Translations under genes and position numbers: made by a program
NCBI GenBank assembly: GCA_021234155.1
Contig: JAJEKV010000022.1
Coordinates: forward strand, 5,723,852-5,787,851
Reading direction: 5' to 3'
Source: Isoetes taiwanensis
Lineage: Eukaryota > Streptophyta > Lycopodiopsida > Isoetales > Isoetaceae
Length of the DNA: 64,000 nt
Notes under the pieces: model-generated
Seen by the model: the letters and a program-made list of their open reading frames with translations, nothing else
Told to the model about the DNA's origin: nothing
Databases searched by the model: none
Part shown: piece after piece, positions 21,217 to 30,195 of the stretch
How positions within the stretch are numbered: the first letter of the stretch is position 1
How the letters are laid out: every line of letters begins with the position of its first letter

Positions 21217-21794
21217 AGGCTACGGAAATTGGCACAACGCAAAAGATAAAGCGTTATACAAATACAAAGCTTCATCCTTACGTAGCCCTTTGGCACTTTC
21301 CAAGTTACGACGGTAGAAGTCAAGAGGGCAGTTATTTTGTGGACAAAAGGCTCTATGCCTTTGATTGTATCCTCATTTTAACTGGTGACAGATTCTCTGA
21401 AGTAGATACGCAAATCGCTATTCAAGCCAGGAACATGAATGTCGCAGTAGTTCATACCAAAGCAAATGTCAGCATAAAGATGAAAATGGTTACAGATATC
21501 AGCCTAAGGATGAGAATGGTTGCAGCAGGTGCTCAGTTCCGAGAAGAAGTGAACGAATACTTTTGTAAGAACATGCCATATGGTATACCGCTGTTCATCA
21601 CAAGTTCATGGGCTTTCTCTAATAACAACGTCTACCACTATTATCCACCGGATCGACCGGATGAAAGCGATGATTCTCTCGACATCATGGACGAAATTCG
21701 CCTGTCCCACTTTATTGCGGATTGTGTGAAGTCTAGGTTCTATGCCGATTGTCAGAAAACATTTTTTTTCTCTCGATTGTTTTGGAAAAAATAA
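21217..21794 (+). pseudogene. Kinase-IRG fusion, 3' part: IRG-like GTPase body
   Basis: Residues 531-722 in the joined numbering. The order of features matches immunity-related GTPases: a Thr/Lys-rich G2 segment, HP before a buried strand, Trp-x-x-Pro at the G3 position (WHFPS, 556-560, where the family has W-D-L-P-G), the strand FDCILILTGDRF followed by the Asp-containing helix, and TKAN (611-614) at the G4 position instead of TKxD. A C-terminal strand (IPLFITSS) precedes a helix ending near the stop at 21792. The altered G3 and G4 residues suggest weakened or changed nucleotide handling. The split gene as sequenced would not make this part from its own promoter. Confidence 0.8.
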
Positions 21795-21869
21795 CTACTT
21801 GTATTGCCTGATCAGGCAGGTTCTGGTTAGCAGGCTTGCTTGACCCCTATAACAATTCTTGTAATTCTA

Positions 21870-21946
21870 GCATGTCCATGACATGACACATCAACTAAAA
21901 CTGTCCATGTGACATGACACATCAACTAAAACTAATGCACATTAAA
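21870..21946 (+). repeat. ~33-bp tandem duplication
   Basis: Two near-identical copies of GACATGACACATCAACTAAAA preceded by GTCCATG, just downstream of the kinase gene. Probably replication slippage. Confidence 0.75.
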
Positions 21947-21949
21947 ATT

Positions 21950-22840
21950 GATGCGCACCGTTGAATTCCTAATTTCTCAATCCAACGGTCGTGAAAATCA
22001 ACAAAAATGTCTTGGAAATTAGATGCCCGATAATTGTCAACATACAAACTTCGTCGGAGGAATGTGCAAATGGTTGCTTTTGTTTCCTTGCTAGCTCTAT
22101 GTGATGGTGCTCAATATCATTGTCGAAAGGCCACCAATGTACATGAGGTGGAGCATCCCTTTTCCTCATTTTTTTCTTATAATCTTTCTATCCCTCTTAT
22201 AGTTTATGGTCTATAATGCATCATATTCACATCTCTTTAGCTCGGTGCCAATTTTCCTGGTGTTTTATTGCTTGGATGCAAGAATGCATGAAAGCATTAA
22301 AAGATGCTGCCTTTAGGAGGGCCAATAAGCTGGATTTACACAAATTTGGAGCATTTCAAACTATAGTGTAGAGCATTTAAAAAAAAGATAAAAAATTCAG
22401 TTTCTTGGGTATTGAAAGAGTGGATAAAACATCTAGTCAAAATGGATAAAGAAATAAAAAGTTGGTTTGCTATCTTGCTTGAACGACAGTAGAATATTAA
22501 CATAAAATGGAAAGTTCTGCCTTTTGCAAGGTCAAGTAATTTATTTATAGAAGGCAGATCAAGGCTCTTCACTCATATCTAATTCAGTGTCATTTTGTAT
22601 TTGATAAATATTTGTTTGATGGAATTTGTTTGAGGAGCCCTCCCGTTGACATGTGGTAGGGCAATGGTTTTAAGCTACGATGTTTTATATGATCCAAGCC
22701 CATGATCCTGTTATAAAAATGATGATGTCATTGAACCCTACGGTCTACAATAGAATAGAGTAGAATAGGTGGAATAAAAACCGTCGAATCTGTACAAGCA
22801 TGGGATCCTACTGATCGGATTAGAATTGGCCCAATCTTCC
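21950..22840. other. No gene recognised
   Basis: AT-rich intergenic sequence with only short frames on both strands. Confidence 0.4.
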
Positions 22841-22908
22841 TTGGATTGGGTCTGTCTCCAAGTTTAATTCATCTCTTAATCATCTCCAATTCGCTCTGCT
22901 ATATAAGC
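22832..22908 (+). promoter_or_regulatory. Core promoter candidate: palindromic CCAAT element and TATA box
   Basis: CCCAATC and GATTGGG form an inverted pair of CCAAT boxes near 22832-22852. CTATATAAGC at about 22899-22908 is a strong TATA box roughly 35 bases before the ATG region of the next ORF. Spacing and composition fit a plant RNA polymerase II promoter. Confidence 0.55.
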
Positions 22909-22940
22909 ACGTTAGTAGAAATGGTCTCTTTGAGGAGGCG

Positions 22941-23426
22941 ATGGCTCCAAAGAAAAGGAAGTTTGAAGAAACAGTCGTTGGGTATTTGGATGACCATCTT
23001 CCAAACCCAAAATGCCACAAAATTGATCTCTTCCTGGTCATAGATGGCTGGCTGGCTTGTGGTGAGGATGGAAGCCAAAGCATGGAGGAGGATGAACCTC
23101 ATAACATGGAGGATAAAGTAGCCAATTCTTCTGGTAGCTTCAATGTGGAGGACAGACTAGTCGATGATGCTCGTAGCCTTAACTCTGGCCTGTTGGATGG
23201 CTTCAATTTTTCTGATCTCGACTTTGAATTGCCTGAGGAAATTGGATCTTTCGAATTGGTTGGCACTCTGGAAGAAAGTCTTGAGCTTGGTATCTTACCA
23301 TCTCTATCTGGATACGATAATGTGTTTGTTTGCAGTAGCTGCCTTTGCTTTGTCAGTGATGCTAAAGTTGATGAATTCAGTCGTTGTAAAATATGTATCA
23401 AGGAATGGGTTAGTCTTGATGGGTGA
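22941..23426 (+). CDS. Small acidic protein with NLS and zinc-ribbon-like motif, 3' end replaced by LTR
   Basis: A 161-residue frame begins with ATGGC in good start context 33 bases after a TATA box. Residues 3-7 (PKKRK) form a basic nuclear-localisation-type cluster. Residues 30-115 are strongly acidic (Asp/Glu/Ser-rich). Near the end Cys-x2-Cys and a second Cys-x2-Cys, about 14 residues apart, form a zinc-ribbon-like pair in a Phe/Val-rich setting. The last few codons fall in gypsy LTR repeat sequence starting at about 23417, so the original C-terminus has probably been lost. The acidic body plus NLS would fit a transcription-related protein, but I do not recognise the family. Confidence 0.45.
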   Translation: MAPKKRKFEETVVGYLDDHLPNPKCHKIDLFLVIDGWLACGEDGSQSMEEDEPHNMEDKVANSSGSFNVEDRLVDDARSLNSGLLDGFNFSDLDFELPEEIGSFELVGTLEESLELGILPSLSGYDNVFVCSSCLCFVSDAKVDEFSRCKICIKEWVSLDG

Positions 23427-23620
23427 TACCATGAGATTGTGTATCCAGAAGGCTAGAGTCGTACCAGAGCCCGATCTAGCCCATCTGCAAAGTATGCACA
23501 GGAGGGGCGAATGGAGTGGTCAACCCTAGCCATTGTCTATTGCCAGCCCGCCATTGTTATGACTCGATCTGCTCTATCTTGTGGCCTAGCCGTCAGTCTT
23601 CCTCCCCATGACTTGATGTT
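23417..23620 (+). mobile_element. Gypsy LTR-derived segment
   Basis: It matches the middle part of the LTR at about 6072-6255 and the copy at about 24660-24850 (GAGATTG, AGAGCCCGAT, TATGCACAGGAGG in the same order). It begins inside the preceding ORF. Confidence 0.75.
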
Positions 23621-24320
23621 TCTCGTCAGCGTGGCTTATATAAAGGAAGTTCTCTGTTCTTTGCGAGTCCCTTACCTTAGGCATAGGGCCGTTTCCACGT
23701 GGCGTCACCCTATTGGGCACCCGCCACATGGAAGCACCCCATTGGAGCCATGTGGCAGTGACATGGAACCCTAACCTATAAATGGCCAAAGCCTAACCCT
23801 AGGCCATTTTTCTAGCTCCAACAGTTTGGGAACCTTGTTCGCGCTCGAAACGCACAACATAGCATAGCAGCCCCCGGAGCGTGCGCGCATCAGTAGGAGT
23901 GGGAGCTACTTCGAACCCCTTGAAGGCCGTGGAGACACTGGGAGCAGGAGGGAGTTCCTCAGGAGCAGGTATTTGGGTTAAAGTCCTTTGTAGCTCATCT
24001 GGAAGTTAGGATTCCAGATGAGTTAGCACTTCATATCTCTGTTAGAGCCATTCTAGAACCCTCGTTCTAGATCTTTCTTGAACCCTAATTAATGAACTCT
24101 AACTGTAAGTTAGATGCATGTGATTAGGTTTAGATGTTATTCTCATTATTTATCATGTTATGTGGATATGTGATGTTGGTTGATCATGTTTGCTCCTCTT
24201 GTATTCGGAAGGGGGGTAGAGACCTAGTAGCTATTATTTAGATGATGCTCCTAGTTTAGACCCCTTAGTTCCTATTAGATATGACCTCTGCATAAGAACC
24301 CACCTGGCTACGGGGGCACG
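23621..24320 (+). other. LTR-like promoter segment between two LTR repeats
   Basis: No coding signal. Two TATA-like words are present (TTATATAAAGG near 23638 and CCTATAAATGG near 23776), followed by GC-rich then A/T-rich sequence. It sits between two copies of gypsy LTR sequence and is not in the 5.7-kb LTR, so it may be a second LTR type or host DNA. Confidence 0.4.
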
Positions 24321-24883
24321 GGGGCTATGAAGTGACTTAGCACCATACAATGGGGCTAGTGGCAAAGTGGAGGGAGGTTCCTGCTGAGTGTGGCTACTGG
24401 GGACCCATAGCGGGCTAGGCCTATAGTCGGTCAATTGGAGTGGGCCAGGTATGGGTCCGACACCTTTTGGGGCAATGGTGTCGCCCTGCCTCTCAAGAGT
24501 TGCAGGTGTCGGCCTGGCTCTTGTTTTGGAGGGTTCAATTGGGTACGAATTGTGTGTCGCCACGATTCTCTAGCCGTTTATGGAGCCATTAGACTTTGGT
24601 AAGGGGAGACGCAACCCTTCCTGCCTCATCGGACTGGGGAGATGCAACCCGGAGCAGTTTCGATGGTTGATACCATGAGATTGCGTATCCGGCAGGCTAT
24701 AGACATGCCAGAGCCCGATTTAGCCCGTCTGCATAGTATGCACAGGAGGGCCGGATGGAGTGGTCACCCCTAGCCATTGTCTATAGCCAAACCCGCCATT
24801 ATTATATCTCGGTCTGCTCTATCTCGAGGCCCAGCCATCAATCTACCTCCCTTATGAATCTGAGCCTAGGTAGGAGCTATTCT

Positions 24884-25159
24884 GGTTTGGGTGTATATTC
24901 ACACGGGGGGTGACTCCGGGCAACGAGAGCTGTTGGATAGGCATATTCACCTCTTATTCCTTAATCTACACCGTACGTAAAGTTCCTCGTTTGTGGGGTA
25001 TGCAAGTACAAAATTTGCTATACTGTATAACAAGATTCGCAAAATATGCTATAAGATTTCAAGCGAATATTATATGGTGTTGATTTCGCATTGTGCAAAA
25101 TACAATTATGAGGGCTCTCACGCCCCTCGTCACCCCCGTGTGAATATGCACCCAAACCA
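24884..25159. mobile_element. MITE-like element with 31-bp terminal inverted repeats
   Basis: The left end starts TGGTTTGGGTG and continues through ATTCACACGGGGGGTGAC to about 24914. The right end (about 25129-25159) is its reverse complement with two or three mismatches. The interior is short, AT-rich and non-coding. This is the structure of a miniature inverted-repeat transposable element, which needs a transposase from elsewhere. Confidence 0.75.
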
Positions 25160-25997
25160 AAGGGGTTTAAGGGGATTTTAATTTAAATGTGTTGGACCCA
25201 ATGGTTGTGTTAATTAATGTCAATGGTAGTTATATGTTGGTTGTTAATGTCAATGGTTGTTATGTGTTGGTTGTTATGTGTTGGGGGATTTAATTTCTAT
25301 ATGTTGGATGTTAATAGTTTGTGTTGCAAAAAATTTTTTTGGCCTTCAGGCCTTAGAGACGCCAACCCTCCCCTGTTGTGACAAAAATTTAGAATTCAAA
25401 CCAAAAAACTAGAATTCATTTGAGGCTTTCATCACCCTGTAGCTTTTGAATTTCATCACAATAAAACAAATAGAACATAAGTAAAAGTTACCATAAAGAT
25501 AGAAAGCAGATTGATCCCATTATTCGAAGTCATAAAGTTTGCAACACCCATACACAAACATTTTTCAACCGAATTTAACAAACCTTTTTGGCCTCCATGG
25601 ATTCTTGTGGTGAGAAACCAAAGTGGAAACTTTTCTCTTGTTAGCACAAGGATCTAGAAACCTTAGAATTTGCTTAATAACTGCCTCAAAATCTAAAAAT
25701 GCATGGTATTTTTTTTGCAAGCTTCATTGAATGAGCCATAAAACAATATCCAATAAGCAATAATCTCAGATTAATCACCGGTAGGATGTGAAAGCCTACC
25801 AAACCCGGCGAAAAATTGCTGTTTTAGCATAGATAACTTAACCAAACATATCCATATCATACACTATCAAAAAGATCTCTGAGAGAGCTTTCCAAAGCAA
25901 TAAAAATCATCTCAAAACGAGCTCTGATCAAAAAGTTATGATAAGAAATGTGTTCTTGCGGGAAACTTGCACTACATCGCCCTTCAAGCCCTTCATG
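25160..25997. other. Rest of nested insert, no gene recognised
   Basis: GT-rich repeats of TGTTGGTTGTTA near 25230-25290, then AT-rich sequence without domains on either strand. Confidence 0.4.
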
Positions 25998-26000
25998 TGC

Positions 26001-26180
26001 CCATTATGCACCACACACATAAAAAAAAGGGCTTTTTGTTGTGAGCCATTGGTTGTTGACCATTATGCACCACACGCACTAAAAAGGGCTTTTGTTGTGA
26101 GCCATTGGTTGTTGACTATTATGCACCACACGCACAAAAAAAGGGCTTTTGTTGTGAGCCATTGGTTGTTGACCATTGAA
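26001..26180 (+). repeat. ~58-bp tandem repeat, three units
   Basis: Units start near 26001, 26060 and 26117. Each carries ATGCACCACAC, then A-rich sequence, AGGGCTTTT, and TGAGCCATTGGTTGTTGA. The units are over 90% alike, so the array is young. Confidence 0.85.
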
Positions 26181-26524
26181 AAAAAAAAGGCTAAAATCAA
26201 TGACTCAGAAATGGTGCACTCTAGATGTACGCATTAGTACATCCATTTGAATACATCACAAAATCATAGGAAAACCTTAGTGAAAAGCGTACAAAAACAC
26301 AAAGAAAACCCCCTGTTATTATGCTACATATTGTCTATGATGGATCTATGGATGTATAGGAGCCCCTAGGGGAAGGGTGTGCAAGACACCTTCATGTCCC
26401 TTTCCTGCACCATGACCATCCCAGGTGCGGGATAGATGGAGGGCCCATGCGGTAGGTGTGTTGGATGAGGGATTTCCCCCGAGATGTATGACAGGGCATC
26501 ATACATTTGGTGGGGAGCGTCACA

Positions 26525-26770
26525 CAAGAAATACAAGTAGATTTGAAGCTGGTAACAGTCACAGTCACAGGTGCAGTAGGATATTTAGCAAAGCTGGCCA
26601 AGGTGAAGGCCAAGCTGAAGCTGTACTTTAGAAAAGATGGCAGTTTGTGGTATGAGAAGAAAGCGTGTGGCTTTAGAATTATCGAGCAGGGATTATGCAC
26701 AAGGCCTATGTCAAACGACAAACAAAAAGTTGTGTATCTGGATAATGAGTTTTTGGGGAGAATTGGGTAG
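26525..26770 (+). pseudogene. Unidentified host-like ORF fragment next to the LTR
   Basis: An open frame continues from the LTR end to a stop at 26768-26770. It is Lys/Val/Leu-rich with a YFRKDGSLWYEKK segment and a VVYLDNE end. The composition is that of an ordinary globular host protein and unlike retroelement ORFs. The beginning is missing at the LTR junction. I do not recognise it with confidence. Confidence 0.3.
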
Positions 26771-26819
26771 AGTTTGAAAAGCAATAAATCGTTAACCCAA
26801 GCTCTAAATTTCAAGATGC

Positions 26820-26860
26820 AGGGGGAGAGTGTTGAGAGTGTTGGATTTTGATTTAAAGAT
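26820..26860 (+). promoter_or_regulatory. Polypurine tract and LTR start candidate
   Basis: GGGGGAGAG followed by TGTTGAGAGTG is the usual junction of polypurine tract and LTR start in plant copia elements. No matching second LTR was found, so this is tentative. A similar junction (GAGGGGGAG then TGTTAGAA) lies at about 27838-27855. Confidence 0.4.
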
Positions 26861-26935
26861 TGGATCTTAATACAAACAAAGCTTTTGCATCTTGAAATAG
26901 AATATATGAACCCGATGCATATGCTCAGAATTTAG

Positions 26936-27640
26936 CCAGATTATGGCACTGCAGGGGCATATGGAGCAATGAAGGGATATGCTGCCAGTGGTTATAGTGC
27001 TGCAGGGGCATATAGAGCACTGAATGAGGGAGCTGCCAGCGGTTATGGTGAAAATGCATGTGGACTTGGAACAGGCCGCTATGGAGCAACATCAAAAGCC
27101 AGAGGCTGTAGGGGCATATAGAGCGATGAATGCGGGAGCTGCTAGCAGTTATGGTGAAGACGCAAGGCAACTATGGAGCAACATCAAAAGCCAGAAGTGC
27201 TTGGGGTGCTAACCGTAGTGCAGGTGGGTACCCAAGTGATGATGATGTCAGTAACTATGGTGCAACAGTGTGGGGATCAGGTGCAACAACTAGGCAAAAT
27301 ACTGCCAGTGTAACAGAGTATAGTAGCTATACAGATGGGCAGATTGGTGGTAGCTATGCGTCTAATCCAAGGGATAATGCTACTAAGGAAACGATTGGTA
27401 TGGAGCATCAGGTGGGGCTGCAGGCACTGGAAGTTATGCCAGTAGTTTTGCAAATGGTTATGAAAGTACAAGATACCCTGATAACACTTGGAGGTCTCGC
27501 CATTTTTCAAAAATTATAAAGGTAATGTTGCTGTTAAAGCTAGACCTGGAAATACTCCATCTGGAAGTAGCTATGTTGCAAGTGGTGGATCTGCTAGATG
27601 AGATGGTTTGGAGAAGTAGAAATGGAGTTAGTTTTGAATT
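26936..27640 (+). pseudogene. Gly/Tyr/Ala/Ser-rich low-complexity remnant, hnRNP-like
   Basis: Read with frameshifts, the plus strand encodes repeated Gly-Tyr, Tyr-Gly-Ala and Ala-Ser-Gly-Tyr words from 26936 to about 27115, then Asn-Tyr-Gly-Ala and Gly-Gly-Ser-Tyr words at 27220-27480 ending in Arg-Tyr-Pro-Asp-Asn-Thr-Trp. This composition is typical of the C-terminal tail of plant hnRNP-type RNA-binding proteins. No RRM is visible. Stops near 27118 and frame changes near 27390 show it is broken. It lies between two LTR-start-like junctions, which suggests gene-fragment capture. Confidence 0.4.
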
Positions 27641-27770
27641 GGTTGAGGGAGAGTGCTTCATAAAGTCTTCTCAAAGAATCTGTTCAAGATTGAAATGGGT
27701 AGCAGGCACACATAGAAGAGGGGTTGTTTTTGAATTGGCTAAGGGGAGTGTATCATAAAGTCTTTCCCAA
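27604..27770 (+). repeat. ~100-bp direct repeat
   Basis: TTTTGAATTGG then GAGTG and CATAAAGTCTT occurs at about 27631-27667 and again at 27729-27763. Both copies lie within the remnant of the low-complexity gene or its 3' region. Confidence 0.55.
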
Positions 27771-28158
27771 ACATTCATGTCGGCAGATGTATAGTTTTTT
27801 TTTTTCTTGTGTTTCACTTTCTTGTAGTAGTATCTTCTTGAGGGGGAGTGTTAGAATACAAACAAAAGATGACAGGTAGTCTTCTAGCCCTTAACAGTAG
27901 ATGAGATTCTGTTGCAGCATTTACTATTTGTTCCTCACTTTAAGGAACTCCTTATTGATCTATATTCCCCATCCAAAATTTTAATGCATGCCAAAAGCCA
28001 AGTCAATACTTTAAGCAGTTTGTTATGGTAAGTTGGGAGTTTATTTTATCCAGATGCCAAGTTCTTGTTTCCTGCTTGACTATGATTAAACTTTTCACGG
28101 ACCTCTCTTTACTGACATGCATCTCAACACCTTTTTTCCCTCAATGATTTTTCCGCAT

Positions 28159-28560
28159 TTACACAATCAATTTCGTCTGAGAGTAATCTGGAGGTTGTAT
28201 ACAATTGATAATCATAGAAGAGTATATATTCTTTCTATAGCTTGATTTAATCAACCAGTTATTGTGCTCCTCCCACTGTGATCGGAAGATTATCCATGTA
28301 CATAACAAATAAATGGAGCTGTTGAATAAGCTTAGACTAAGTTGTGCAATAGACACTAAAGTCAACACAGTAGTCCGAACTGTGCTTAGACTGCGACGTA
28401 TTTTCTGGTTGTTTCAGGCCATAGAAGCTCTTCTTCAATTTGCACATACAAGATGTTCTTGTCCCTTTTTTACAAACCTATTCTATGCTTCTTCATGGAT
28501 TGCATGGTCGTCCTTAAGATATGCATTATAAACGACTAATTTTCCCTCCTCCATGAAGAA
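28159..28560 (-). pseudogene. Ty1/copia reverse-transcriptase relic, minus strand
   Basis: On the minus strand, a decayed stretch reads His-x-x-Phe-Val-Lys-Lys-Gly-Gln-Glu-His-Leu-Val-Cys, then Phe-Tyr-Gly-Leu-Lys-Gln (near 28440), then about 30 codons on a Tyr-Met-Asp-Asn where copia elements have YVDD. These are the QPEGF, SLYGLKQ and YVDD blocks of copia RT in correct order and spacing, with the second catalytic Asp changed to Asn. Stops and shifts show it is dead. No LTRs are identified around it. Confidence 0.65.
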
Positions 28561-28599
28561 TAGGTAGATCTGTGAAATAAATTCATTGATATGAATAGC

Positions 28600-30195
28600 A
28601 TGTGAATTGCTTACTCAAAGACTTATCGCTTTGACTTGCCATCACTTAAATCCAAGGTCACTAAGTCTCTATCTTGCATTTCCTTAGAAAAATTAAGGGA
28701 ATTCCAGCAAATATCACTAAATGGGCAGTAGAAAGACATCAGTATGAAGATCTGCATAAATGTGTCAGCTTTGGGCAGGTTTCAGGATCAAAACTCCATA
28801 TAACTGCAGCAATTCATGGGTTTAAGCCTTATCAAAGGTCAAATCTAAAGCCAACGATATGGCCTGCCCTACAACTTGACAAAGTTATCGTAGCTTCAAT
28901 CGAACAAATATGAACATGGAAGTAATATGTAGTTTTTGGTGCATAGTGAAATGTCTCATCATTGCATGCACATGTTGAAAGTCCAAGTGATATCTGTGCA
29001 GAAGAAATTAACATTTATAACTAAAATGTTACAAAAGGAAGTTCAATGTTATCCTCAGAGTTGAACAAATTTGGGGAATGAAAAAAAGAAAAGGGATTAT
29101 CCAAGTAGCCTTAATGTCAACTTTACGGCTGTTGCATGTGACAGTTTTACAAGAAGCTCCCCGGCAATTTAAAATGTTTCAAAGTTATGCAGGAGAGAAC
29201 AGCATACATTTCATATATAAAGATCATCAATGTCCTAAGCTAGTTAAAACGCGACCTTATATTAACACTCAACTACAGCAATTGGCAGCGTGTTGGCATT
29301 CCAGGACAAACTTTTCAGTGATCCAAGTGATAATCAGCAACTAAATCTGGAACTGAGTTACTCCGCAGAAGACAGGGACCCCAGAGTCACATTAAAGAAG
29401 ATGATAGAAATGGTCGATTCCCACCCAGCACCATGAATACTGCAAATAGTTATCTCAAGATTACAATTTTTCACATTTAGGGACTTTTGTCCCAGAGTTC
29501 AGTTCATGTGTCAACCAACTTAATCACTGCTAGTTCATTAAACCGTATGACCAAGAGCTTTTTTCTATTGGGAAGGATGTTTTCTAAGGGCCATGCATAG
29601 GGAATTAAACCATTATACATATCCTCTTGGACTTTTAACTGTGCATAGGATGCCTTCGTTATCCACTCCTCCAGGTCGCTTTTCCTTATATTAGGTGCTC
29701 TAACAGTCTTTTAGCCTTCCATGGAACATTTTTGTCTAATAGAATCCCATAGGAATGAAACATTTTTTCCCTCCGATAAAAAATGAGACTCTAATCTCTG
29801 TCCTACCAAAACCAAAGAAAACATCCCTGCCCTATTTTTGGCATGTGCTATGGTAAAGAAATAAATAGTTGACACCTGATAACCTTAACAAGAATGAAGG
29901 CAAATATGATGTCAACATGGCAAAAGTTACACTTACCGCAAGATGATGTGTGCTTCTAAAATGAGTGCGCCTCGACTATCCACAAATTTGGGTCTGACTA
30001 TCATGCCTTCAGAGTGGTGGTAAGCGATATCTTTAGTTGCTTTCTTTCTCATATAAAATTAGTTCCTTGAAATGCATTACTTTGAATAGCATTTGTTCCT
30101 TGGGCACCATGCTTGCAAGATTTGGGCTTCGATGATAGTTTTGAATAGATCTTAACAGATCGAGGGTGTTGTAGTAAGAGTCAGTGCTGCTAAGG
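28600..30195. other. No gene recognised
   Basis: Short frames only. The part nearest 30195 would be the 3' flank of the PPR gene on the minus strand. Confidence 0.4.

Larger units (their letters stand above)
24325..26524 (+). mobile_element. Second gypsy LTR, interrupted by a ~1.43-kb nested insertion
   Basis: 24325-24883 matches 5780-6290 and 26312-26524 matches the last part of the 5.7-kb LTR, ending GAGCGTCACA at 26524. Between them lie about 1,430 bp absent from the first LTR. The nested insert begins with an inverted-repeat element (24884-25159) and includes a three-unit tandem repeat near 26.0-26.2 kb. The LTR junctions share CTG. No primer-binding site follows at 26525. Confidence 0.75.

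Noticed and set aside
25998-26180. CRISPR-like array of three repeats
   Set aside because: The whole unit repeats, without unique spacers, and the context is a plant nuclear genome.
26392-26814. 140-residue minus frame, partly similar to the minus frame at 6610-6311
   Set aside because: Both lie antisense inside the gypsy LTR right end. Their similarity is explained by the LTR repeat.
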